NCBI RefSeq assembly: GCF_006385255.1
Contig: NZ_VFJE01000049.1
Span: 171,505 to 235,504 of the forward strand
Origin: Flavobacterium microcysteis
GTDB lineage: Bacteria; Bacteroidota; Bacteroidia; Flavobacteriales; Flavobacteriaceae
Direction: 5' to 3'
Length of the DNA: 64,000 nt
The translations under genes were made by a program, and so were the position numbers. The notes under the pieces are model-generated. The model was not told where the DNA came from, made no database searches, and worked only from the letters and a program-made list of their open reading frames with translations. Position 1 is the stretch's first letter. Each line of letters opens with the position of its first letter. Below are positions 22,308 to 31,392 of this stretch, one piece after another.

Positions 22308-25136
22308 TTATTTTTCTGGGTTAAGAACTCCTATAAAGCTGTTCTTTCCGTCAAAGAATTTGTTTGCTGCTGCCTTCATATCCTGAACTGTAATCTTATT
22401 GATTTCTTTTTCAAAATTCAAGAATCTGTCTACGCTATTTCCTGAGAATTGAAGCTGTTGCAATTTACCAATCCAATATTGGTTTGTCTTGATGTCTTCT
22501 CTTCTTTTTTCGATAATAGCAATCTTTACTTTTTCTAAGTCTTTCGCTTCCGGACCATCTTTCTTAAGCTTAGCTACCTCAGCTTCAGTTTGTTTTAGGA
22601 TCGCATCAACACTCTCAGGCCCTGTAGGTAGTTGTGTTTGGATAACATACTGAGAATACGGTTCTTTTTCCATCGATCCGCTAAAGCCACCGCTATAGAT
22701 AGATCCCATTTCTTCACGAAGTTTCTCGATAACACGAATCGTAAGGATATCACCCATCATATCTGCTTTAAGCGCCATGTCTTCAGTATATGGAAGTTCT
22801 CCAAAATATTGCATTACTACAAGACTCTTAGGTTCTGTTCCTTTATTGAACATGAATTTGTTGTTTCCTGATTTTAATCTCAATCCGTTATCCACAAACT
22901 TAGGTTCTTTTCCACTTGTTGGCAGAGAAGCCAAATATTGCTCTAATAATGGTTTTAGTGTGTTTTCATCTACATTTCCTACCAAGAAGAAGTGGTAACC
23001 ATCTGCTTTTCCGAATTCGTTTTTGTAGATTTCTACAGCACGTTCTGGGCTTATTGATTTGATTTGCGCTTCTGTAGGTATTACCATAGGTCGAAGCGGA
23101 TTGTTGTTATACATTACATTAACAAGCGTATCAACAAAAGCTGCCTGTGGGTTTGATTTGATGAATTTAAGCTGCATCTGCATTTTGCTAACATATCCGT
23201 TGAACAGGTTTTGGTCCAAACGAGGTTCTGTTAGTTCCAGATAGTTCAATTGCAAAAGGCCTTCAAGATTTTTAATATCAGATCTTCCTCCTATTTCATT
23301 GGTAGTTTCACCCATAGATTGGTCTACCGAAATATTTCTTCCTGCTAATGATTTGCTTAGGTCTGTAGGCGTAAATTTACCATAACCCATTGTTTCAATT
23401 ACAGTAGTCAACATAGATACTGTTGCTTTATCAGCAGCTCCATACGCATTTGTCCCTCCTTTTTTAACACCTGTAAAAAGGATTTCATCACTTTTGAATG
23501 TAGTTGGTTTTACGGTAACTTTAACTCCGTTGCTTAACGTATAGGTAGTCGCTTCTAATTTTGCGTCTTTCTCTACTTTAGTAATTTTCCCTTTTGCAGG
23601 CATTTTATCCAAAAGCGTAGTGCTTATTGCAACTTCTGCTTTTTTCTCTGCTTTTTGGGTAAATGATTTTTGTATAGCGGCTAACAAGGTAGCATCATTA
23701 TTGATAAGCGCATCTTTTGTTTCAGAGCTCATAACATAAGCAAAGAATTTCTGCTTGTCTTCTTTTGAAAACAGTTTTTTGAAAGCAGCAGTAACTTCTT
23801 CTGGTGTAATGCCCGGAAGTAACGTTTTGTATAATTCTACTTCTTTTTCAATACCAGGAGCAGCCTGACCTATGAAGAAGTTTTCTTCATAATCGCCCAA
23901 ATAAGCTGCCGAATTGGTCGTATTACGTTCGTTATACTGTTTTTCAGCATAGCTTAGCAAGTTCTTTTTAACCAGTTCTAATTCGTCTTTAGTAAAACCG
24001 TATTCTTCAATGCTTAATAGTTCTTTTACAGCAGCATTAAGAGCCGTAGTTAAGTCTGCTACCGGTACAACTGTAAGGCTTAATGCCTGATAGTTTCTGA
24101 TATAGCTTGAATTACCTGTTTGTGCTGCTGCGAAAGGCGGTACTCCTTCTGCTGCAAGATCACGGTAACGACGGTTTATAGCACTAAAAGCTAACTGTTC
24201 AACTAATGTATTTCTGTAATCACCAACTGTTTTGTCAGCTTCTGTTTTTCTTGGAGAGAAATTAAGAGATAATCTTGTTGTAGTTTGCTCAGGATCTGTC
24301 AGGAACATTACTTCTTGTTTTGTATATCCGGCAGAACCATAAGCTACACGCTCTCTTGGGTTACTTGGATTAACAAGCGAGCTGAAGTATTTTTTTACCA
24401 AAGCTTCTCCTTGTGCAGCCGTAACATCTCCTACTACCACTACTGCCATTAAATCCGGACGGTACCAGTCTTTGTAGAATCTTCTTAAAACATCTGGTTT
24501 AAATGTCTTTAACAGCTCTTCTTTCCCGATTGGAAGCCTGTCGCTGTATTTAGAATTTAAAAGAGGCGGAAGGAATTTTTTTCTAAGTCTGCTAATAGCA
24601 CCCAGGTTTGCTCTTGCTTCCTCAAGTACTACTTTTCTTTCTTCGTCAATATCTTTATCTGTCATCAAAGCACCTTGAGCCCAATCTTGCAGGATTTGGA
24701 AAGCTGTTTCCAGGTTCTTAGGATTATCTGTAGGAATAGGCAACATATAAACCGTAGTATCAAATCCTGTTTCTGCATTCAGGTCGGCACCAAATTGTAC
24801 TCCCATTGACTGCAGGTTGTCTACCAGTTTATTTTTTGGAAAGTTCTTAGTTCCGTTAAAAAGCATGTGCTCTGTAAAGTGAGCAAGTCCCTGCTGATCA
24901 TCGTCCTCCATAAGAGAACCTGTATTTACAAGCAGGCGAAGTTCTACTTTTTTCTCAGGCTTGCTATTTGGACGGATGTAGTATTTCATTCCGTTTTTCA
25001 ATACACCTGTAGTTGTCTTAGGATCCGTAGTCAACTTCTCGCTAAGATTCTGCGCAGTCACGGTTTCTGTAGCCATGAAGAATACCGCTCCATAGAAACC
25101 CGCAGATAAGATGATTTTAAATAATTTGTTTGTCAT
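22308..25136 (-). CDS. Exported M16-family zinc metallopeptidase, fused two-unit form
   Basis: The 942-residue protein has a signal peptide ending near VTAQ. Its first M16 unit carries the inverted zinc motif HFTEH (His86, Glu89, His90) and a downstream EEARANL segment with the third ligand. The second half repeats the fold (ATTYTLSNGVKVTVKPTTF onward) but lacks HxxEH, so it is the non-catalytic partner half, as in pitrilysin-type single-chain enzymes. Such proteins degrade unfolded or short peptides in the periplasm or at the outer membrane. It is a single gene, with a shared terminator at its 3' end. Confidence 0.95.
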   Translation of the reverse strand: MTNKLFKIILSAGFYGAVFFMATETVTAQNLSEKLTTDPKTTTGVLKNGMKYYIRPNSKPEKKVELRLLVNTGSLMEDDDQQGLAHFTEHMLFNGTKNFPKNKLVDNLQSMGVQFGADLNAETGFDTTVYMLPIPTDNPKNLETAFQILQDWAQGALMTDKDIDEERKVVLEEARANLGAISRLRKKFLPPLLNSKYSDRLPIGKEELLKTFKPDVLRRFYKDWYRPDLMAVVVVGDVTAAQGEALVKKYFSSLVNPSNPRERVAYGSAGYTKQEVMFLTDPEQTTTRLSLNFSPRKTEADKTVGDYRNTLVEQLAFSAINRRYRDLAAEGVPPFAAAQTGNSSYIRNYQALSLTVVPVADLTTALNAAVKELLSIEEYGFTKDELELVKKNLLSYAEKQYNERNTTNSAAYLGDYEENFFIGQAAPGIEKEVELYKTLLPGITPEEVTAAFKKLFSKEDKQKFFAYVMSSETKDALINNDATLLAAIQKSFTQKAEKKAEVAISTTLLDKMPAKGKITKVEKDAKLEATTYTLSNGVKVTVKPTTFKSDEILFTGVKKGGTNAYGAADKATVSMLTTVIETMGYGKFTPTDLSKSLAGRNISVDQSMGETTNEIGGRSDIKNLEGLLQLNYLELTEPRLDQNLFNGYVSKMQMQLKFIKSNPQAAFVDTLVNVMYNNNPLRPMVIPTEAQIKSISPERAVEIYKNEFGKADGYHFFLVGNVDENTLKPLLEQYLASLPTSGKEPKFVDNGLRLKSGNNKFMFNKGTEPKSLVVMQYFGELPYTEDMALKADMMGDILTIRVIEKLREEMGSIYSGGFSGSMEKEPYSQYVIQTQLPTGPESVDAILKQTEAEVAKLKKDGPEAKDLEKVKIAIIEKRREDIKTNQYWIGKLQQLQFSGNSVDRFLNFEKEINKITVQDMKAAANKFFDGKNSFIGVLNPEK

Positions 25137-25341
25137 TTCGGTTTTAGTTTTAAGCTTAATAGTTTACTAATAACATACCTCTATGTTATTACAATTACAC
25201 ATTTGTCATACATTATTATTTTTTGTTACAAATTTTATAATGCGTATTGTATCAAATTATTTTAAAAAATTGTTATGTCTTTGTTTATGGGCATTTCTGG
25301 ATTAAAAAAATATTTGACTAGATTTCTTAATCATTTATTAT

Positions 25342-26004
25342 TTACTGTTTCTTCTGTAAAGCTTCACTCATTTTATTAATAAGCAGTTTATACTTTTCCT
25401 GTTCTTCAATTCCAATCTGTTTGTCATTGATGTAGAAATCAGGTCTGCCGTCGCCTATTTGTATCAGTTTGTATTTTGTACCGTCAGTATCGATGGTCGT
25501 AATAGTATGAGCGTCTCCATTAAGTTCCGGATAAGGCATTTCCATCGGCTCCTTTTGCACTGGTTTGTTCTTTTTAATTGCATTGGGAAGAATGACAGCC
25601 AGTACTATAAAAACAGCTATTGCTAAAAGAATGGGAATTAGTTTTTTTGATTTTGGTTTGGATACAGCTACTGTGTTACTTTTTGCATCTGTACTAACGG
25701 CATGCAGTACATATCCTTTTTTAGAAATCGTTTCTATAATTTCTTTGTTGGTGTCATCCAAAGCTTTTCTTAAATGAAATATGGCCTGTGAAAGACCTTC
25801 ATCACCGCCTCCATAGTCGTTCCAGATTTCCTTAATGATATATTCTCGTGTTACAACTTCTCCACCCTGTTCTGCCAAAAGGCATAACAACTGCATCAGG
25901 CGTGCTTCCAGCCTTATTCCTTTTTGGGTTTGTAAATTCGTAATTGCGTTTATGGACGGTGTGACTAAAAAACGACCGTTAATGATAAATTCCTGCTGCT
26001 TCAT
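25342..26004 (-). CDS. Membrane-anchored winged-helix regulator (CadC/ToxR type)
   Basis: The 220-residue protein has an N-terminal OmpR-like winged helix at about residues 8-102 (LEARLMQLLCLLAEQGGEVVTREYIIKEIW, then GLSQAIFHLRKALDD and ETISKKGYVL). A basic linker and one membrane helix follow at about 121-141 (LIPILLAIAVFIVLAVILP), then a periplasmic domain of about 75 residues with no recognised fold. No receiver domain is present, so it senses directly through the membrane like CadC or ToxR. It is a single gene, divergent from the S41 peptidase gene, which is a candidate target. Confidence 0.9.
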   Translation of the reverse strand: MKQQEFIINGRFLVTPSINAITNLQTQKGIRLEARLMQLLCLLAEQGGEVVTREYIIKEIWNDYGGGDEGLSQAIFHLRKALDDTNKEIIETISKKGYVLHAVSTDAKSNTVAVSKPKSKKLIPILLAIAVFIVLAVILPNAIKKNKPVQKEPMEMPYPELNGDAHTITTIDTDGTKYKLIQIGDGRPDFYINDKQIGIEEQEKYKLLINKMSEALQKKQ

Positions 26005-26138
26005 TTTTAAAGGTAAAAGATGACTGTAAAAATAAGAGTGTTTTGTTTTTATAAAGCATTAAAATATTTTCTAAAGATAAAACAAAGCTTTTGTAAATAG
26101 CCTCTATCATAAACCTCTGTTACTTTCGGGTAAAAATT

Positions 26139-27485
26139 ATGTATATGAGAAATCTTGTTTTATTTATCACACTAACAGCCTGCCCTTCTTTTCTTTTTGC
26201 ACAAAAGACAATCATTAGCCAGGAAGAAAAACTTCAGTTGCTGGAAAATCTGACACATGTGATTCATGCGTATTATGTCTATCCTGATAAGGCTGAAGAA
26301 ATAACAGACTACCTAAAGAAATTGTATGCGACAGCAAAATATGATTCGCTCAACAATCCAACCGAATTAGAAAATGAGCTGACCAAAAACATTTTCTTTA
26401 TCAGCAAAGACAAACACATTCGCATAGCGTATAATCCCGGACTTGAAAACGACATCCTAAAATTCAATGCTTCTGGCAAGAATGCAGAGAAAATATCACT
26501 AGCTGACCTCAACAAAGAGAGGCAAAAGAATTTCTATTTTAGGAAAGTTCAGATTCTTCCATCCAACATAGGCTATATAGAATTTACAAACTTTGCGAAA
26601 CCAGGAAAAGAAGCCAATAAAACGCTAGCGGCTGTAATGCAATTTATCAGTAATACAGATGCGCTGATAATAGACCTGCGTAATAACTATGGTGGCAATG
26701 GAACTATGGTAAATGAAATACTCAACTATTTTTTTGAAAACCGGACTTATTCAGGCAGGGCTTTTAACCGGATAGAAAACAAATGGACCGATAGTTATGT
26801 AGGCAGTGCTAAAAAGAAATCTGAAAAATTATTCTTTAATAAGCCCATCTATATTCTTACAAGCTCTGCTACTTTTTCTGCTGCCGAAGGTTTTGCTTAT
26901 GCTTTGCAATACCTAAAAAAAGCGATGGTTATTGGCGAAACTACACGTGGCGGTGCCCATCTTACACGAAGTTTTAGCTTAGGTAATGGTTTTGTTGGAT
27001 TCATACCCTACGCCCGATTTGAAAATGCAATAACTAAAACTGATTGGGAAGGCAAAGGTGTCATTCCTGATATTCCTGCAACTTCTGAAAATAGCCTACT
27101 GATGGCTCAGCAAGATATTTTAAAGAAGAAATTACTATCAGCAGATGAAAACGAAAAGAAGAAAATAAGCTGGCTGCTTAATTATTATAAATCAAAAACA
27201 ACAGTAATAACTGTCAGCAGTAGTATCGCTAAAAAATATGAAGGACGCTATGCTGAATTTGAAGTGAAATTTGAAAATAATGAGTTAAAAATACGTGATA
27301 CGAACCAGCCTACTATTCAGTATAAAAGTCTGAAACCTATAACCGAAACCCTTTTTCAGGCAGGCGAAGATTATCAGATTGAGTTTTTAAGTGATAGTAA
27401 TGGTATTATTAATGCTATAAAAATGTATTGGGAAGATGGTTGGAGTGAAGAGATAGAAAGGTTAGAAAACGATAGGATAAAATAA
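26139..27485 (+). CDS. Exported S41-family serine peptidase
   Basis: The 448-residue protein (447 minus two if the second ATG at 26145 is used) has a signal peptide ending near LFAQ. An N-terminal helical cap (about 25-110, ending in SKDKHIRIAYNP) precedes the S41 catalytic core: strand NIGYIEFTNF, the ALIIDLRNNYGGNG turn, and the nucleophile region TSSATFSAAEGFAYAL, followed by GETTRGGAH. No PDZ domain is inserted. A C-terminal beta domain of about 90 residues (KKYEGRYAEFEVKFENNEL onward) resembles DUF3471-type lipocalin-like domains. It likely processes small peptides in the periplasm. Confidence 0.9.
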   Translation: MYMRNLVLFITLTACPSFLFAQKTIISQEEKLQLLENLTHVIHAYYVYPDKAEEITDYLKKLYATAKYDSLNNPTELENELTKNIFFISKDKHIRIAYNPGLENDILKFNASGKNAEKISLADLNKERQKNFYFRKVQILPSNIGYIEFTNFAKPGKEANKTLAAVMQFISNTDALIIDLRNNYGGNGTMVNEILNYFFENRTYSGRAFNRIENKWTDSYVGSAKKKSEKLFFNKPIYILTSSATFSAAEGFAYALQYLKKAMVIGETTRGGAHLTRSFSLGNGFVGFIPYARFENAITKTDWEGKGVIPDIPATSENSLLMAQQDILKKKLLSADENEKKKISWLLNYYKSKTTVITVSSSIAKKYEGRYAEFEVKFENNELKIRDTNQPTIQYKSLKPITETLFQAGEDYQIEFLSDSNGIINAIKMYWEDGWSEEIERLENDRIK

Positions 27486-27494
27486 GGCAAGATT

Positions 27495-28049
27495 CTAAAA
27501 CCCAATTAAAAAAAGGTCTTTTAATATAATTGTATTGCCCTCTCTTTTGAATAAACACAACCGGTTTGCTCCTCCCATCTTAAAATCATTCTCTTCAAAA
27601 TATAAAAAGAATTCCGTTCTATCTTTATTATAAATGGGCAAATAAAATTTCCAATAGCCCGATTTGCCAATAGATTTTTCATATAGATTCCAAAAGTCTT
27701 CTCTTTTAGTCATTTTCAGATAAATATCATTCAGTGTTTTAGCTGAAAATATTTTTTTATTTGGAATTTTCTGTAAAAAAACTTTTTCCTGCGTTTGGTT
27801 ATTAAAATAGCCATCAATATTGAAGTCAGGATATACATCTTTTTTTGAAATAAGATATTCTTTTATGCCAAGAGCGTTATCAATCGGTAAAATTTCATCA
27901 CATACATAAACCGATGGCTTTCCAGCGGAGTCTTTGATTCTTTGTTGGTCAAAAACATCAATAACACCAGCGATATCATTTTCAATATCTTGTTGGTTAA
28001 TTGAAATACATGATAAAAAACACAATATTATTGACAAATGTTTCAACAT
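27495..28049 (-). CDS. Hypothetical exported protein (184 aa)
   Basis: I do not recognise a family. The N-terminus (MLKHLSIILCFLSCISI) is a signal peptide, with a possible but imperfect lipobox (FLSC, Cys14). The mature part is a mixed alpha/beta domain that includes KMTKREDFWNLYEKSIG and a C-terminal strand series (YWKFYLPIYNKDRTEFFLYFE, GNTIILKDLFLIGF). It is AT-rich compared with genes before 27 kb. It converges with the S41 gene, 9 bp apart, and starts an array of small lipoprotein genes on the minus strand. Confidence 0.55.
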   Translation of the reverse strand: MLKHLSIILCFLSCISINQQDIENDIAGVIDVFDQQRIKDSAGKPSVYVCDEILPIDNALGIKEYLISKKDVYPDFNIDGYFNNQTQEKVFLQKIPNKKIFSAKTLNDIYLKMTKREDFWNLYEKSIGKSGYWKFYLPIYNKDRTEFFLYFEENDFKMGGANRLCLFKREGNTIILKDLFLIGF

Positions 28050-28156
28050 AAAATTAAAATTTAGGTAATCGTCTTTATGATAATGGCTCCATGAATTGCC
28101 AATGTATTTATGTTACTACTTTCTTATACTATTCAAAGAAATTTTTGCTTCACAAT

Positions 28157-28624
28157 CTAATTTTTAGGAACTTTTACGAACTCTATAGGAATTGTGCCTT
28201 TATCTGATTCAAAAAGAAAGATAAGTTTATTTTCTTTCTGTTCAGAATTTATTAAATGCGTAAAAAGTCTATGATTTGTTGTTCCAAATTCTCTATTTTT
28301 TTCACCTAATCGCCGACCTTTTAAACTTGTAAGTTCTTCCATTTCTTTGTCAAATCGAATAATAAAATTTACATTCTTTAGTTTTTCAATGTTCCTATCT
28401 GTATCCTTATAACACCATGAATTTTCTGACCATACTTCTATAATTTTTACTTTCTTTCCCTTGTTTATTATTTCATTATTATTTGGACGGTAAACGGAGA
28501 TAAGAACTTTATTTTGTTTTGCCATCTCTATAGAAATACTTTCAAAAGGAATTCCTGTTTTTATATCGCTTGTACAACTTATCAGTAAAAAAATGATCCC
28601 TATATATACTAGTGTATTTTTCAT
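28157..28624 (-). CDS. Hypothetical lipoprotein (155 aa)
   Basis: The protein has a lipoprotein signal peptide (MKNTLVYIGIIFLLISC, Cys17) and a small domain of about 138 residues without recognised motifs. The middle has SENSWCYKDTDRNIEKL, and the end is FLFESDKGTIPIEFVKVPKN, suggesting a beta-rich fold. It lies in the AT-rich lipoprotein cluster with gaps of about 57-107 bp on both sides. The function is unknown. Lipoprotein export signals support surface or periplasmic location. Confidence 0.6.
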   Translation of the reverse strand: MKNTLVYIGIIFLLISCTSDIKTGIPFESISIEMAKQNKVLISVYRPNNNEIINKGKKVKIIEVWSENSWCYKDTDRNIEKLKNVNFIIRFDKEMEELTSLKGRRLGEKNREFGTTNHRLFTHLINSEQKENKLIFLFESDKGTIPIEFVKVPKN

Positions 28625-28681
28625 AGTTTAATTTCTTGGAAATAACATTGGTGTGCCAACTGAAGCCAGTGGGCATTCTAC

Positions 28682-29317
28682 TCATTTTTTTAAAATCAAA
28701 GGAACTCTATTAGAAATAATTTTCGGTTCATATAATTCATATCCCATTTGTTCTAAAGAGTCTTTAACGGTTTTAGGCAAAGCATTTTTAAAATACTCGT
28801 TAATAATAGAATACCTCATATAAACATAATATTGTTTATTTGGTACCATCATGTCAGTTTTATATCCATAATAGCAATCTGTAGAGATATTCGTTTTCAT
28901 TCTGAAAGGAATACTAAGTTTTACTTTTTGTTTGGGTTTTAATTTTAAAATATCTTTAGTAGTATGGGTAATTATATCAATGGGGCATGAACCATCATGT
29001 AGTTCAATATCCGGACTCGAATTTTCATCAGTAACAAGAACCGCACTTATAGTATATAAAGATTCGCCATTGTTAAATTCTTTCATAATATCATTGGCAC
29101 TTTTACCACTATATAAAAGATAGTAATTCTTAAGAGAATTGTTAGTTATGATTATTTTTAAATCAGTGCTATCTTTTATTGAACGATTAGTCAGTTTGAT
29201 ACTTATATCCGATCGTATTTCACCTCGATGATATTTTGCACATCCTATAAGGACGAAACAAATAAAAATTATCTTTTTCCAATCATTTACGAAATCGTTT
29301 CTCTTCATTCTGTTCAT
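28682..29317 (-). CDS. Hypothetical lipoprotein, tandem duplicate A
   Basis: The 211-residue protein is about 80% identical by eye to its upstream neighbour over nearly the whole length. The lipobox is FVLIGC, preceded by a longer N-terminal stretch (MNRMKRNDFVNDWKK) than in copy B; a start at the second Met (residue 4) is possible. Its ATG overlaps the TGA of copy B by 4 bp, so translation is coupled. The mature domain contains DISIKLTN, KIIITNNSLKNYYLL and LKLKPKQKVKLSIPF, which reads as an immunoglobulin-like beta-sandwich. The function is unknown. Confidence 0.7.
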   Translation of the reverse strand: MNRMKRNDFVNDWKKIIFICFVLIGCAKYHRGEIRSDISIKLTNRSIKDSTDLKIIITNNSLKNYYLLYSGKSANDIMKEFNNGESLYTISAVLVTDENSSPDIELHDGSCPIDIITHTTKDILKLKPKQKVKLSIPFRMKTNISTDCYYGYKTDMMVPNKQYYVYMRYSIINEYFKNALPKTVKDSLEQMGYELYEPKIISNRVPLILKK

Positions 29318-29913
29318 TTTTTTAAAATCAAAGGAACCTTATTAGAAATAATTTCTTTCCCATACAATTCATACCCCATTTGTTCTAGAGAATCTTTAAC
29401 GGTTTTAGACAAAGCATTTTTAAAATATTCGTTACCAATATAATAATTCGCAGAAACGTAGTATTGTTTATTAAAATCCATCATGTCAGTTTCATATCCA
29501 TAATAGCAATCTTCAGAGATATTCGTTTTCATCTTGAAAGGAATACTAAGTTTTACTTTTTGTTTGGGTTTTAGTTTTAAAATATCTTTAGTCGTGTGGA
29601 CATGTATATCTATAGGGCATGAGCCATCATGTAATACAATATCCGGTCCCAAATTCTCATCATCTCCAATAACTGCACCTATCGTATATAAAGATTCTCC
29701 ATTATTAAATTCTTTCATTATATCATTTATGCTTTTACTGCTATATAAAAGATAATAATTCTTTAGAGTATTGTTGGTTATAGTGATTTTTAAATCAGTG
29801 CTATCTTTTATTGAAGTGTTAGTTAGCTTGATACTTATATCGGATTGAATTTCACTCCGATTATATTTTGCACATCCTATAAGAAAGAAGCATATAAAAA
29901 TTATGTTTCTCAT
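29314..29913 (-). CDS. Hypothetical lipoprotein, tandem duplicate B
   Basis: The 199-residue protein has a lipoprotein signal (MRNIIFICFFLIGC, Cys14). The mature part matches copy A residue by residue, with differences gathered in a few patches (GDDENLG against TDENSS, and SANYYIGNEYF against the corresponding segment). Blocks such as DIMKEFNNGESLYTI and KTVKDSLEQMGYELY are identical. The high similarity indicates a recent duplication, or homogenisation by recombination. It is the upstream gene of the pair. Confidence 0.7.
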   Translation of the reverse strand: MRNIIFICFFLIGCAKYNRSEIQSDISIKLTNTSIKDSTDLKITITNNTLKNYYLLYSSKSINDIMKEFNNGESLYTIGAVIGDDENLGPDIVLHDGSCPIDIHVHTTKDILKLKPKQKVKLSIPFKMKTNISEDCYYGYETDMMDFNKQYYVSANYYIGNEYFKNALSKTVKDSLEQMGYELYGKEIISNKVPLILKK

Positions 29914-30234
29914 ATTATTTAAATAGAATTAATCTTTGTCAGGTTTATACTAAGGCGTAAATTTATAGTGTTTACTCAAACATTATTAATCGGGAAACAA
30001 AAAAAGTAGCTTTAATTATTTTGATTGGTATAAAATAAACCTTTTTATCAAAAGAATTTTGAACCTAAGCAATACAATTTATACTTTTATTCCAACACCA
30101 TTTCTTGATATTTATATAAAAATTGCCCCGCAAACTCCTACATCAATTCCTTGGCTTTGGGTCAAGATAGGAATTGATAAGGTGCCTGCGGGGCGGTAAA
30201 AATCAACAGTCAACTCTAATTGGGTTGAATACCG
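29914..30234. other. Intergenic region with a long imperfect hairpin
   Basis: No gene is seen in this 321-bp AT-rich gap. Its right part holds a nested inverted repeat at 30125-30194 (listed separately). The left part should carry the promoter of the lipoprotein pair; no clear -7 motif was assigned. Confidence 0.6.
30125..30194 (-). terminator. Long two-stem hairpin downstream of the 251-aa gene
   Basis: An outer stem GCCCCGCA (30125-30132) with TGCGGGGC (30187-30194) encloses an inner perfect 10-bp stem (30142-30151 with 30169-30178). On the minus strand it lies 41 nt after the stop and is followed by AATTTTTATA, so it can terminate transcription. It is much longer than other terminators here. 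Confidence 0.65.
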
Positions 30235-30990
30235 TTATCTTTTGTTATAATTGGAATATTCTGAAAGCGTTTGAACTGGTGTTGCTTGTCCTAAGAATTT
30301 GGCTAACATATCCAGATTTTCGGTGGTAGTAAAATAACGTTTTGCCTGTTCGTTCCAGCTGTATTTTATAGTAAGATCAAACTTTTCGGCATTCAGCATT
30401 TTGATTTTTAAAGGTTTTTCATTGATTGCCTGTACCTGTTCTACTTTTTTAGTCTTAAGATTGATGGTCATATACATTCGGCAGTCTTTCATAAAAGCGG
30501 CATCTTTATCAGAAGGATTTGGATTCTGCTTGTAGCTTATAATCAATTGGGCTGGTGTTTCTTTTTCAACTCTATAGGTCGCATCATCTGTCTGGGCAGC
30601 CGGCTGCTCTTTTTTCTGATTCTTACGAAAAGAATTGGTATCTGAACGGGAAGCCGATTTACCGTCTACCGTAAGTACTGTCCATTGTTCTTCTTTAGGC
30701 AATGACGGATCAAATTGTGCCCTGATTACTTTTTGGCTTGCAGAAGTTATTGTAGTCTGTTGGAGTTCATAAGCATAATTCTTAGGCAGTTGCAGGTTTT
30801 CAGGATTAAGAACACCCGTATCAATACCATGTTTGGCAAAGGCATCCAACACTGCGCTTTTTTGAGCTGAAACACCCATTGCAGACAATACCATAAAAAG
30901 AGCCAACAGCAATTTCATTCCATTTTGCACTCCCAATTTTGTTTCTCCATGAGCCATTCCCATTCTGCCCATTGCATTACTTTTTTTCAT
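30235..30990 (-). CDS. Exported protein of unknown function (251 aa)
   Basis: The frame begins at 30990 with an unusual Met- and Gly-rich stretch (MKKSNAMGRMGMAHG) before a standard signal peptide that starts at Met25 (MKLLLALFMVLSAMGVSAQ). If translation starts there (30918), the protein has 227 residues. The mature domain includes LQLPKNYAYELQQTTITSAS, MYMTINLKTKKVEQVQAIN and a final helix region LDMLAKFLGQA. I do not recognise a family. It is a single gene with a long hairpin after it. Confidence 0.6.
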   Translation of the reverse strand: MKKSNAMGRMGMAHGETKLGVQNGMKLLLALFMVLSAMGVSAQKSAVLDAFAKHGIDTGVLNPENLQLPKNYAYELQQTTITSASQKVIRAQFDPSLPKEEQWTVLTVDGKSASRSDTNSFRKNQKKEQPAAQTDDATYRVEKETPAQLIISYKQNPNPSDKDAAFMKDCRMYMTINLKTKKVEQVQAINEKPLKIKMLNAEKFDLTIKYSWNEQAKRYFTTTENLDMLAKFLGQATPVQTLSEYSNYNKR

Positions 30991-31392
30991 AATTCTTCTG
31001 TTTTATTATTTTGATGGGGCAAAATTATGAGCAGCGTTGGGGCCTTTGGGAGGTTTCCTGAGTGAAACGTCCAAACTAAAAGGTGAAATGTCTGTAGAGC
31101 GAAGTGAAGTGATTTTTAACTGGCTAGATTCAGTTGTATTTTTTGTTTAGTACGCAGATTATCACGGATTAAAATAATTATGCGGACTTAAGAAACCTTT
31201 TAATCTTAGTGCCTTAGAACCTTAGCACCTCTTTTTTAGCCACAGATTTACGAGTTTGTATAAAATGAAAGTGAACTTTGCGGCTCTGCGTCTTTGCGAG
31301 CAATTATTTCACGCAAAGACGCAGAGCCGCAAAGCAAAAAAAACTTATTTAGAATTTGTTTTGATGTGAAGTTCTGTTATCAATTTCCATTT
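30991..31392. other. 402-bp intergenic region with ACAGATT, CCTTAG and TTTGCG repeats
   Basis: No coding frame is supported. It contains ACAGATT/CTTAGA-type segments between about 31140 and 31250 and copy 2 of the TTTGCG palindrome (31276-31334). The same succession of families occurs at 17980-18530. Confidence 0.7.
31276..31334. repeat. TTTGCG-family palindromic repeat, copy 2
   Basis: Two perfect 23-bp arms (31276-31298 and 31312-31334) enclose the same 13-nt loop as copy 1. Relative to copy 1, a C-G pair in the stem is a T-A pair here, a compensatory change. Confidence 0.9.

Noticed and set aside
30125..30194. tRNA-like gene
   Set aside because: The fold is one long hairpin with no cloverleaf, no T-loop consensus and no CCA end.
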